Assembly: GCA_037576195.1 (NCBI GenBank)
Contig: CM075102.1
Span: 45,876,745-45,940,744 of the forward strand
Direction: 5' to 3'
Length of the DNA: 64,000 bases
From: Phytoseiulus persimilis
Taxonomy: Eukaryota > Arthropoda > Arachnida > Mesostigmata > Phytoseiidae
The translations under genes and the position numbers were made by a program. The notes beneath the pieces were generated by a model. It worked only from the letters and a program-made list of their open reading frames with translations. It was not told the origin of the DNA and ran no database searches. Every line of letters begins with the position of its first letter. The stretch's first letter is position 1. Shown here piece by piece: positions 1 to 12,400 of this stretch.

Positions 1-3000
1 GTTCTTCAATCGAGTCGGCAGCGTGCTTCGAGACTATTCGCAACATCCTCATTTCACCGAGTACTCTCAGCGGCTCCCGAAGAAGTGAAGCTTGACGCGC
101 TCGTCCATTTTCTATCCGAGGCTCTTCTCAACTGGAATCGGAAACTTTCTGATTCCCTGAAATCCGCCGCAACTCCCCTCCCGGCTGGATCCCGTCGAGG
201 GACGAGCAAACCCGCGGATACCCGCGGATGCTGCTCAGTCGTGCGCAGGAAGCATCTCGACCCAGCGGAAATGAGGAATCGAGCGTCGGATACTGAAAAA
301 TGAACCGAGGAGCTCTTACGTTCCTAAATCCAGCGGCGTTCCTCCATTCGCAGGAGCAGAGACAATTATGCTTGTTCTTCCGCTGTTTTTTATATTCCTC
401 ATGCGGAAGGGCTCGGGAGCGCAGCCGTGCACGGTCGCGCACGTCTATGATCTCATCGAACCTTCTTATCGTTCCGACGAGAACAAGCCCGGCGAGCTCC
501 TAAATATAAATCGCGCGGGAGTAGCGAGATTGCATGAGATTTCCGGGACGTAACACGCTCCCGAAACACAGGGAGGAATTTCGAGCTTGCTCCAAAGAGG
601 GAAGAGGCCCGAGAGCAGAATCGTAGGCGCGCATCCCATGAGCGCTTCGGCCCCGTCGTTGAAGATTTGAAGCGAGGAAGGTCTGCCGCTCTGTTCCTTC
701 GTTTGTGCGCCCGGCTGGCACCGTGGAGACGAACGTCGTCTTCCGATGGTGTATATCACCGCTTCGGATGACAACGCTTTAATATCCGTCCCGACAGCTA
801 TGCAACTCCGCACATGATGATGCCAACAGCGTCAACGTCGGCGGTAACATCGAATTTCCCCATCCGAGGGTGAGTTTCATAACTCGCCTCACCGCTGTTC
901 GTCACGGGTGGGAAGGGCCGCTCGGCCGGACGAGAACCGCGGCCTCGAGATCGAGAGTCATGCAGGGGAAACAGGTCCGGAGAATGGAGAGAACATCATC
1001 TCCTGAGAAAGTTCTATTCTCAGAGGGGATGGATGTCGAGAAATTTGAGATTCTTGGCGGATCCTTCAGAGCTTATTAGCTATGTTCGCGATATCCGGCC
1101 TCTCGGGCCGCTAATCGAGAGCACATCCGCCGCAAACACTCCACATCCATGAGTCACACGCGGATCTGTCAGTGGTCTTTTGGAAAAGCGCCGTCAAAGA
1201 ACTTCTCAGTGCAACATTCGAATGCACGTCCCCGAAACGAATTAACGACCCGGAGTCGGCTTCAAAAGTAGGAGTGGAAGGAAGCATTTGCAAATGGATT
1301 GTGCACACATATAATGATTGTTTGTGCCTTCGGCTGAAGCATCAGCTAATTGAATTGTTCCCAGCGATCTCGCTCCAGTGACAAACGCTCTTTAATCCAA
1401 TAATCATCTTAGCCTTAATGTGAGGAACATTCAAATGAAGAGTCTCTATGCCGCGCTAATTTCGTTTCGTAGACGCTCACGAAGCGGCTTATGGCTGTCA
1501 CAGGGGCTGTCGCGCGTGCTCTCGTCGGCTCATGAGCTTGCTATATTCTCCTATATCGGTGCACCCAATTAGAGGGCAGACCTTCGAGACGAACCGTCGG
1601 CGGCTGCTGGTTGACTTGACACATTTCTGATGTGCCGTGGGGCAGACGCCTGGCTCTAACCCGCTCGTTCGTCCAATATATCCGTTCGACTGCTAGTTGT
1701 GAGTTTGTGTGCACCGTTCCGTTCGACCTGGGACAGGAGATCGAAGTATCACGAGGGCGACGAGATATTCGACGACCGACCCGGAAAAATCACGAACTCA
1801 CTACGCCAATCAGCGCGAGGGGGAGGGGGGGCGTCATAGATACGACCAAAGCCAATTGTTCTCCTCGATCTGGAGCAGTCGATAACTATTAGGCACAGGA
1901 GGTGAATCCTGGCGGAGTAGGAGGATGAGCATATCCCGTTGCTGATTCGTCACAGCGATACATTAACCAGAAGCCTAGCCCCGATTCCTCGAGGGGATCG
2001 ATCGGGTGCTGCGCCACTGGCGGTCGCGGCTGTGAATATGGAACACGCCTCCTCTTCCCTCCAGCACTGAAGCCATCGAGCGGGCCTACCACCATCGACT
2101 GGATGGGAGTCGCATCTCGGGAACGGAGGGGACGCTAAAAAGACTCAACCAGGTGACAGGTTGCCTTTTGCGGAGAGTTCCCCGGAGACTCAGTGAAAGA
2201 GTGGGGAGAAACGATCCGCGCGGTGAAGGGTTCAGACGAGGGAGGTGGGGAGCTCGGGTGGGTTTGGCCGCCTCCGGTCGCGATGAGGGAGGCGGGCGCC
2301 AGGCTTCGGATTGAAATATACAACAGCAACTCTCACCACTCTGACCGTGACGACGACCACTGTGAGCATAAATCAGCGAGACGCGATATTTTCGTCCGAA
2401 CCGGTTCGAGAAGGGGTTAAGAGAATACGCTCGCTTTCTATTCAGATGGAGGGGTGGCTGTGCTTCTAGGGGGAGGTTTAATATCCACTCCAGAACAAGG
2501 AAAGTCAGCAGATTCAGCGAGGACGTTTTTGAATACAAATTCGGAGCGGAATCCGGCAGAAGGGGCGTCGTCATCGACGCTCCGTTTCCATGCTTTTCGC
2601 GAGCGCATCGGGACCTTCGTCGACCATCTTCTCATCGGAATGATCTGCTCCCAGTAGGGATTCATTGAAATCGTCAATACTTCCCACCATCGCTTATAAG
2701 CTTCATACCATCAAGTGAGCCCGGATGCCCAAAGTGAAATTTCATCACCGCTCCAAAATAATTTCGTGTCGCCGCCGATGGGTCCAACGGTCGAGCGGGC
2801 GCGTCTGGACGACTCCAAGAGTGGAGTTCATATTTTGAAAATTTCTGACGGGTGCGTCTGACAGCCTGGAGAACTGAGGGTGTGCGCAAGATCGAGAACG
2901 CACGAGGATTATACGCCGTCCTCCCCGCCAAGAGCGTCGCGGTCTTATGTCGGTCGTCTTTGTTGAACTTTACGAATCGGACTAATGAACGAACCCGCGG

Positions 3001-3444
3001 ACCAACCATGCGAGCCAGCGACGATCCAACGAGCGCTGCACGCTCCATCTGTCGACGACTTTGACGGTTTTTTTTCTCCGATAAAACTTCGTATTCCGAC
3101 ATTGGCTTCCGAATCGGAGACACGACAGAACGCCCAGGCTTTTCCAAGGGAGACGAGACCTACTTCGGTCGTTACGGCCGACGTTGCCGCCGGAGGGTTC
3201 GTCCCTGCCCTAATCCTTCTCAAACCGAGTCTTCGACAGCTGTGCTTTGAGTTCCCGGGTCTCTCTTTCACAGCTGCACCGAACTACATATATGAGCAGC
3301 TGTAACTCGTCGAAAAACCGGAAGGGATGAAATTCCGCCATCCTCGAGCGACTATCTGTTGCCTCCGAGCCTCGAATGTTGTTATCTCAGCTGAGTGAAG
3401 AGAAACAAACGAGCTGATGCTGTGTATCGAGCAACGGCGCTCAC
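1..3444. other. No recognised gene; probable last Wnt16 intron
   Basis: This stretch follows the splice donor that ends the last visible Wnt exon on the minus strand. I searched both strands for the cysteine-rich C-terminal Wnt exon and did not find it. Only short open frames with no recognisable domain are present. It is most simply read as intron sequence of the Wnt gene. Confidence 0.4.
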
Positions 3445-6400
3445 CTGGATCGAGCTCTGGTATTTTTCCTTAAGGAAAGCTCCGATGTCTTCGAAGTTCG
3501 GCAGGAGCATCCAGCAGGTTTTCACTTCACAGGAGCCGGAAATTCCGTGACATCGGCATCGAAGTCTCATATTCTTCCTTCATACAAAGAAAAAGAGGAC
3601 TTTAAGGCTCTCGAATGGCCGTTTAGAACGATTTCCGGAGAAACGGTCGACCTTAACGAGGAAGGTGACTCTCGAACCCCATTCGAAACTCGGTAAATTA
3701 TCAATAACCTGATTGCGACACGACCAGCTTGGTTGTTGTGGAGATTCATGAGTGAGCGCAGTGTGTTCTTCTCAGGATCCCTCTCAGCGACATCGATGAA
3801 CTCTTTGGCCACGTCGAGTCCTTGTGCGATGTTTGCTGAACACCCGCCCCATTTCCAGCCACGTCCGCTCTTGTGACCCGTCGGCTTGCTCGGATCGCAT
3901 CCGCAGTCCGTGAGGTTCCCTGCAAAGCGAGCCCTAGACGTGATTTGCGCGGCTACTGCTCTGGGCAAGAGTGAAATCTCTGGCGCATCCCGCCTGAGTT
4001 GAGCAAACGGCTCTCCGGCCCGGGCTCGAGGATTCCCATGCGTATCTTAAAGGAATTCTTAGTTTGTCACAGATACCTGCTGAGCAAGCTCGGGAAACGG
4101 AGTGGACCACACCTGCCGATGTCACGGCGAATATGAACGCAGCTTCCCGGGACGCTGAAATGAATAACAAAGTTCAGTTGCAACTGTATGTGGCTCAGGT
4201 TCGTGAGCCTCGCGAATCAATCTCGGAGTTCAATCTCGCGAAAAACCCTCAGGTGGCGACTGCGCTTATCAATTAGCTTGATACGAATAGTCATTGTCCG
4301 ATGCGATTTTCAAATCACACTGCTGTCGTTGGTGCTCCCCCTCCTGTCAGAGCATCGTTCGGGAGCTCTCGAGAGTGTACCAGCTGAGCGCCCATCTCTT
4401 GACTGACTCCAAGCACCATCGACTCGCGGGGGTTTATGTATGAATTTTTAATACACGCGTGTATCGTCAAGGCCTGCATATGGCTCTTTCGACCCGTATA
4501 GAGACTCAGGTGGTCGCTTTGCACGATTGAGGTCTTCGGGGAGCAGCAGATTAGTGGGAGCTGGAGGGAGGATAGAAAGGAGACTCAAACTTTGAATAGT
4601 TGAGGGAAAGAGAGAGAATGTGGGATAGAAAGAGAGAAGGCGATGTACGAAATAAGGCCATCTCGGTGCGCCCGTTCGTACAGAGGAGACCAATGGCAAA
4701 CGGTTTCACTTGAGCCGTCCATTTGTTTGTCAACGACTCCTCTCGCGCGAAAATCATCATTTCTTGCGGAGGAATCGAGGTTTTCCAAAAGACGGAGAGG
4801 AGACCTTGGCGTAACTGCGCTTGGAGATGAGAATATATGGACTGTTATGGCTCCAATCGAACAGGAGGAGAGATACGCAGGAATGAACAGTTTACCCCTC
4901 ATAATACTCCGAGGCCAGGGACGCTTGCTCGACCCGGAATCGTGTGCTCAGGCTGTTCCGCTCTGTCAACGTTTCGGAACTGGGGAGAGGTATGACTCGT
5001 ATGAATCTTTTGAGGAAAGTTCTCGGAAACCAGTCGCTGCTGTTAAGGACCTGTATTCAAAGACAGTGAAGAAGGTCCTCCAAAACGTCTCGAACGAGTC
5101 CGGCATTAGCATTCAACATCAGCTCTCCTCCTCGGGGTTTTTCCTCTTTCAGCTCGAACGAGTAACAGAAGAGGGGGTCTCCTTCATGCGGGAAATCGAC
5201 CCCAGGCCGGTCGGAAATTCCGAGTTTCGACGAATACGGGGTCCGCGGAGGTTCCTTTACTCTGGAGTCATCGTTGTTCGGTCACCCTCGCAAAGATTTG
5301 GAAACCATTCGTTACTTGGAATGGTTTCCCCACCGATAGTGTATTCTCCGGTCGAGTGCTAGATATCTACGTTTGATGAATTCCCGCCGTTGAGCCGAAT
5401 GTTCCAGAAGCAGCGTCAGCAGCTACACGCGCCGTTCTCCTTCGACGAGGATGCGGAACGAAATCTCCGCCTCGGTCCACTCGAGAAAGGAGCTCATATC
5501 TCTTTATGGCGCTTCTGTCCCTCCTTTTTCCCGGTCAGGAACAACAATATCACTTCCGTTGCGACATCTCCCCGCTATCCTTCCTCCCAACCAGTGGGAT
5601 CCGAGTCCGGCCGCTTCTCTCCCTACACATACCGGAAATCTCTCTCTTGTTGTCGATTTGACGAATGCTATTTGAGCCGCCCGGATTCCGTGGTGACTCG
5701 GAAGCAGCTCCTGATTTTTACACCGAGACGCCGCCCCGACTCCTTTCGCTGTGAGGAAGGAACGAGGGGACCAGCCGCAATAATAGAGACGCAGCCAGGA
5801 ATGGAGAAGCAGGAAGGACGGAAACGGAGAACGCGGCTCCTGCATCCGATCCGTAGAGTTTGAGAAACCTTCCATCAAAGCAGTTTCGCGTGCTCCACGC
5901 CATCTCTAGGAGAAAAATTGTCGCCAGTGCAAACCTCGGAATAACGAAGAAGGCTTTCGACGACTCGGATGTCGTTCCGGTAGCAAGAGGGAACTCGTCT
6001 AATGGTGACTTCGTCTTCTCATTCGTTCGCTCGGTCGCTACTCAGGTCGGTCGCAGTGAATCCACATCCTGAACAGTAGAGAATCTGTGACAGACGAAGA
6101 AGGAAAAGTCGGGCAACGTGTTGAATCTGGTCATACGGGACTCTGAGAAGGTTTCCTAGCCAGACGTCGTGCATAGATTCCTACGGGGCATAGTATGAGA
6201 GCTCAGCCCCTCAGGAGAATGAGTCCTGGGGTGCTGAGTGCTGGGGAACCAGTTTTGTCTCGTTCCCCGTCGGTTCGTCATCACATCAGTCCTCACGGAG
6301 TTCAACTCCTCCAGTCGACTGAATCTGAAAACCGGACGGTTCATTCCTCTAGAAGCTGCCGTAAGACCCGACGGGAGTCTTCTTCAGTGTGACCTTTGGC

Positions 6401-9400
6401 TCGGCAAGTCACGCTCGCTGCTTCAACACTCCGACAGGGCCATTCATTTGTCTCCTCCCAAACTCATTTCTCCTCTAGGACACTCAAATCGCTGAGCTCT
6501 CGACGTTGGTTCATTGAGCAGCTCGTACGTTTGGAGGCTTTGGATTCTGCGAGGCATCGTCCCCCCATGGGCACTCAGCTGGAGTAAACTCCACTTTCGG
6601 GCAATGATTGAGTCCGGTTCGAAGACACGCTCGGGAAATTGGAACTAGGAAAACCCTAGGCAAGCTTTCTACATCCCATCTTCACCGCCCACACAATCAT
6701 TCCGCGCCGGCTGACAGCGATTAAATCTTCAATATACTACAACGGTTCCAGGATGCCTAACGAACGTCGAAAAATTTTCGAAAGTCGAGCGCCAGCTGTG
6801 AGGCTGTTTGCAGAGGCATATATGGGCCCAAATGCGATCCCTGGCTGAAGTTTCGTGCCTGAGCGAATGCCCGAACAGTTCCAATCGCAGCGTCGGCTCC
6901 TTGAGTGGCGCCTCAATACAACGCGACAGCATACGGGGCCAATTAATTTGAGAGACTCAGCTTCCAAGCGCGCGAATATGTTTTCCGAGCTACTAAATCA
7001 CTCCGTCGCTGAAAGACAACAACTGGGAACTCGGCATTCCGCTTCCGGACGCGAAACAGGTTCCCATTGCCTCGATACATCCCGTCGGCAGAACATAACT
7101 CCGAACAAGACATTTCTCGTTTCCAGAGTGCATCGCGTGAGGTAAAGAAGAGGAACTGCAATCTCGTTCGCTTCTCGGTTCGTTCTTGCGCGTGCAACAA
7201 GAGAAGGAAAACACGATAAGCGTTTTAAGGAAAAAGCTGCTCGAGCTAAAGTTCCACCCCTGCGACGCCAGTTGTCGACAGAACTTGTTCATCGAAGCGC
7301 AAACAGGATACATCCGATGCGTCTCCTGGGCAAACGAAAGCGCGAGGGAGCTAGCGAGAGGGAGAAAATAGGGACTAGTGCCGGCGCAACATCTAATAGA
7401 CAAGTTCATAGAACATACCCCAAGTGTTGTTCGCTCTGTCTCAAAAACTCGGTGGGTTCTAGCAGCGCAGGCAGACCATTCCACCGATTCAAAAAGTCGC
7501 ATGGAAGACGCAGAGCGAAGAAAAGTCTACCCGCGAACAGTTCTCTTTGGTTCAACTTCGGTGCGCCTCAACGAAGAGGACGTTCTCACAAAACCCACGT
7601 CGAAGTCTACATATATGTCCGGTTGTTCACTTTTGGGACGACGATTGAGCATTCGCCGAATGTATTCAGGGAAACGACAATGACGGTTCCAATGACTGAA
7701 TTACTATGTGGCCGCCTCAAGTCTTACGTGGGCGACCTATATGGTATTGCGTGCGGGACTTTCCGTGAAAGTAACTTCAATTTCTAAGGATCACATCTGA
7801 GGAGGTTAACTGATATCCGGAGCTTGCTACATCTTCATCACGCCACTTCGACTAGCGTCCTCGTCATGGGCAGATTCCCGTGCACCAAGGAACTCGGCCA
7901 CGGTGTCCTTCAACTCAGTTCAAATACCAAACCAAATGGTTTAAATCAACATTTCAAATCCCCGAAGCGCGTTCCCTGGTCTGAGCACAGGCCCTCACAT
8001 TCGCAGTTCCTTCCGTCGTCAACTGGCTCACAAACTCACAACTCGAGCAAGTTCTCGGATCAAGGCACCAAACGCATCGGCAGCGCCCACTAAAGTAGAA
8101 AATGGTAATTAGAATGGCTCATTGGTAGAGTGGCTGACCAGTTGGCTTACACAGACTGGATTGCCGAGGGTTTGCTCTGCTCAGCCAACCTTCCCAACAA
8201 TCCCAGCCGGCCTGCCTGCTTGCCTCAGATGGCGTGCGCTCTCTTAATCCCACCCACCCCCCACCCGAGCTGAGGATCGGATCGCAGTTTAGTCAAGAGG
8301 AAGACAGCCGACAACCTTACCGAACGAAGTGACTGACTCGGAAGTCGACTGTCTCGCCGACCGACTGGTTGGTTAGCAGTCGCTGCTTGGTCCAATGGTT
8401 ATCGCGGTGTGGCCTCTGGCGCAATTGGCCACAAAGCCACTCTCCAGTCTCCTGTTTCTCCTGTGGGAGTCGTTTGAGACATTTATCTGCCGTCGGCAGG
8501 CGCGCTCTGTCTTGGTCAGCCCAGACTCAGAATAGACACAACCAGATCGCCAACAGAGCCAGCGACTCACAGATGTTCGAACGGACCAACGGACGGTCGA
8601 AGGAGCACACTCCCATCGCAGGGGAAGGGGGGGGGCTGCAAGGAAAACTACGGCTATACCGAACAATAAAATGCTGAGCCGTGAGGGTCAGGTGACGTCG
8701 GGTTACATGAGCAGGTACAAGCACTGTGGCGGGCGACAGCCTATAAGTGATATCACCACGGCCGATCACTGACAGGAATTAGTCGACAAGCGCTGGGCGA
8801 CGGCCTGTCGTCGCGAAAGCTCCTTTCTGCTTCCCACCGCACAATACATGTGAAGAAAAAACGACGGGCGCAAATTGGCAGGATGAAATCGTTGCCCTCC
8901 CGGCAGCAAGATATACTCTTCACTTGTCGACGCACCAACTCGATGTGGCGATACAAAGAGTGACAAACCGAGCCCGACCGTTCGAGCTGGAGCCCCTCTC
9001 GTGTTATCAATAGAGCTCGCGAGGCGCTCTCCGATCAACAGCATCCATGTATCTCTGATTGTACGGGTGGAAGGAAGACGAAACCCGCGCATCAAACATT
9101 AATCAAGTACAATTTATGGATCGTATGAACTTATAGATGCGAGGGATTCTGGGCTGTAGTAATTATTCCGTGTAAGATTCACCTACAGAGAGTAGGCGAA
9201 TTCCAGGCTTCGCGCTTCCGTCGGAAGGAGCTGAACTTGTACTCACGTCACTCAGGAACTCTAACAGGCATATTCATCACGAAAAAATGGCGGGTTATGC
9301 AGCCCACGATGAACTGCTACGACTGATATTCCACGTCGAGTTCGATGAAGTTTGTGAGCTCTACAAGTTGGAGAACTCCCCGTGCCCCAGGAGTATTCCC

Positions 9401-12400
9401 CGATACCGAGGCTATAGTCTTACATCTTATTCTGAGGTTCCCACGCTCTCGCGCTCGACTCATGTAGCAACCGAGGGATGAGCATTTCACAGCTGTGGAT
9501 GACCCTCACAATCCCCAATCTGGAACAAAGACTGTTCCTGGAGAGTCACGGGTAATAGCGCTCGGCTCCGGAGGACCGCTGGCGGCAGCTACATTTCAAA
9601 TCATGGCGCCTTTGAACGCATGCGCGCCGCCTGCTCGCTCCGGGCAGTAGACGATGATGGTGAAGAAGCAGGACGAACACAGCAAGACAGTCTCCGCGCG
9701 TGCTGCTGGTTTCGCGCTGGCTGTGTGGTGATCAGCCGTCGTTCGATTTCGAGGCTGGGTTGTTTCTACTCTCTTTGGGAGCGATGCAATCCCTCAAACT
9801 ATTCAGGCTTCGCGCGAGATGCTCCTGTGTCCCCCGGATGTCTTCATCAGTGGTGAAACCAACATTAAAGTACCCCTTTTTCAAGCCAAGGTCTGGGGAA
9901 CTCGGTGCGAAGAATCCCCTCTTGGAGCTTTCAAAACCAAAGACATTGCGAGAGTCCATGGTGAAAGGGTTGATCGTAAGAGACCACTTCGACGAAAGAT
10001 TGCTGACCTACCCGGAGGTCCTTGACGAGTCGAGAAGCCGAGCTGTCGACAAACTCCACGACAGGCTGAAGAACTACGTTGACAATCTGGACCCCGATGT
10101 GTTGAAAGCAGGACTCTCTCCGGAAGTGAGGGAAAAACTGAAATCTTTTGGTATGTTCGGTGCGCTCATTCCCGAGGAATTCGGTGGTCAGGGATTGTCG
10201 TTCACCGAGTTCGCACGATGTATGGAAGCTTTCGCCAACAATCGGGCTCTTGCATCTATAGTCATCGCGCACAACTGCACTGTTCCATACTCCATTCTGC
10301 ATTACGGATCGGAAGAGCTGAAGTCGAAGTATCTTCCCAAGATTGCATCAGGAGAATATGTGTGTGCCTTCGCTTTCGCGGAGGCGTCAAGCGGCTCGGA
10401 CTTGGAGTCGTGCGAGTGCAGGGCTCGGCAGCTGGTTGGCGAAGAACATATGGAGATAAGTGGGGAGAAAATTTTTGTCACCAACGGCCAATTCGCGGAT
10501 TTGTTCCTAACCGTGACCTCGGTCAAACATTTCTCTGCGGACCTCGCTGATGGAGAAAGCAGACCATCAGTCGTGCTTGTGGAGCGAGATCTTCCTGGTG
10601 TCAAAGTCAATAGGTCGAGTGCCATCAGAGGACTTCATGGGAATGGACTTGCCAGCGTCACTTTTGATAATGTGCGGGTGAGCAACGAACACGTTCTCGG
10701 AACACCTGGCGACGCTGCGAAAATCGTCCGCGGACTTCACAGTCCATTGAAATTATCTCTCTCCGCTGCCGTACTCGGAGCGCTCAAGTCGGCATTCGCC
10801 AAATTATTATGGGACCTGGGTACGAAACCGCACATATCCAGACAGCTCGATCTTTGCTCGGATACACAGAGAAAAGTTTCGGAGATGGCAATGGATATCT
10901 ATTCTTTGGAAAGTGCGATTTATCTGAACGCAGCTATCGAGGACTGTGTCGAGAAGCCCGATAGCGTGGTTGAGGTGTCGGTGGCAGGGCTTTCGTGCAT
11001 GGAATCTGCGATGCGGTTCGCGGAATCATGCGTGGAACTTTACGGTCCCGAAGCTTACGAAGAAGGCCATTCCGCTAGGGCTCTGCAGCGGGACATGAAC
11101 TGCCTTCTGTGGTTCTATCAAACAGATACCCTATGGAAGCTGCTCGTTTCCATGAATAGCGTGAAGTTGGCTGGCGCAGCTACCAATGAGCGAATCAGGA
11201 TCCTCAGAGATCCTTTCACATATCCGAAAGAGTGTTTCCAGTTATTTAAGGGAGGGATGTCGCGGAAAGCTGTAGAACAAGCCGAAAACCGGCTTGGGCC
11301 TTTCGTCCATCCCAGCCTCAAAAGCCAAGCCAAGGCCGTCGCTTGTTGTCAAATACAATTGCAAAAGATCGTTGAAAGTCTATTGTCTACGTACGGTGCT
11401 AAATTCTTCGAATATCAGGTTGTATTATCTAGACTAACGAATATGATCCGCGACGTGTACCTAGCGACGGCAGCCCTCGCCAGGCTGAATCGTAGCGTAA
11501 CACACGGATCGGAAAGTGCAGAGCTCGAAACTCAGCTATTCCAAGGTATCTTAGAGAAAGCTCACAATACGCTGAAGACTGAATTCAACGACGATGTGTA
11601 CATTGAGGCTTCGGTGGTTCAAGTTGAAGTCGAGGTTTTCGAGAAACTGATCAACGATGGGAGGTACAGTTTTGAGCACCCTTTGACGAAGAACTTCTGA
11701 ACTCGCCGCCGATGGGGTGGAGTCATGTATATAGACGATGTAACGAAGTCATATTTTGTGTGAGGCTTGTTATTTAAGTAATGAATGCATCCGATCGAAT
11801 TGAACTGAATATAAAGAGTTGAGCTATCCTGAAAGACAGCGTGTTTTGATTGACTCTAGCATCAACTCCGGCTCCCTCGGGGGCGCCGAGATGGACATTC
11901 TCGAGGTCCAAATCGTCTCAGTGGCTTGCCTCAACCCGAGTATGAGACAAGGAAGGGAAACAGGGATAGAGGGTGCGATCGCCATGTGATTTACCACACA
12001 CCCTCATGCTTGTGACATTGGCATTTCGCAGGAATGAATTGTCGAATGAGTTCATGGCGAAACAACTGTCCGATCTGCAATAGCAGAACTTCGAAGTACA
12101 GACAGGAGGAGTTTCTCCCGACGTCATGAATACACATGCAAGACAGTAGCCGCTCAGCAAAACTGGATGGACAACCATACCCTCACTTCTGATTGCCGAC
12201 AATCGGATTCCGGCCCGTGATTCAGATCAAGAAAAATTCGTCGCGAGTTCTTCAGGGGCCCAGAAAATCACAGCCAGAATTGACTTTTTCATGGACTCGA
12301 ATGACAGGAATTTCGGTCGGACATGAGGATTCAAATTGTGGCGCCCTTCGACGCATGCGCACCGCCCGCTCGCTTTCGGACAAGGACGTTGAGGAGAAAG

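Noticed and set aside
4643..5362. 239-codon plus-strand open frame inside the Wnt16 intron
   Set aside because: No recognisable domain and no supporting splice or promoter signals. Chance frames of this length are expected in a window of this size and composition.
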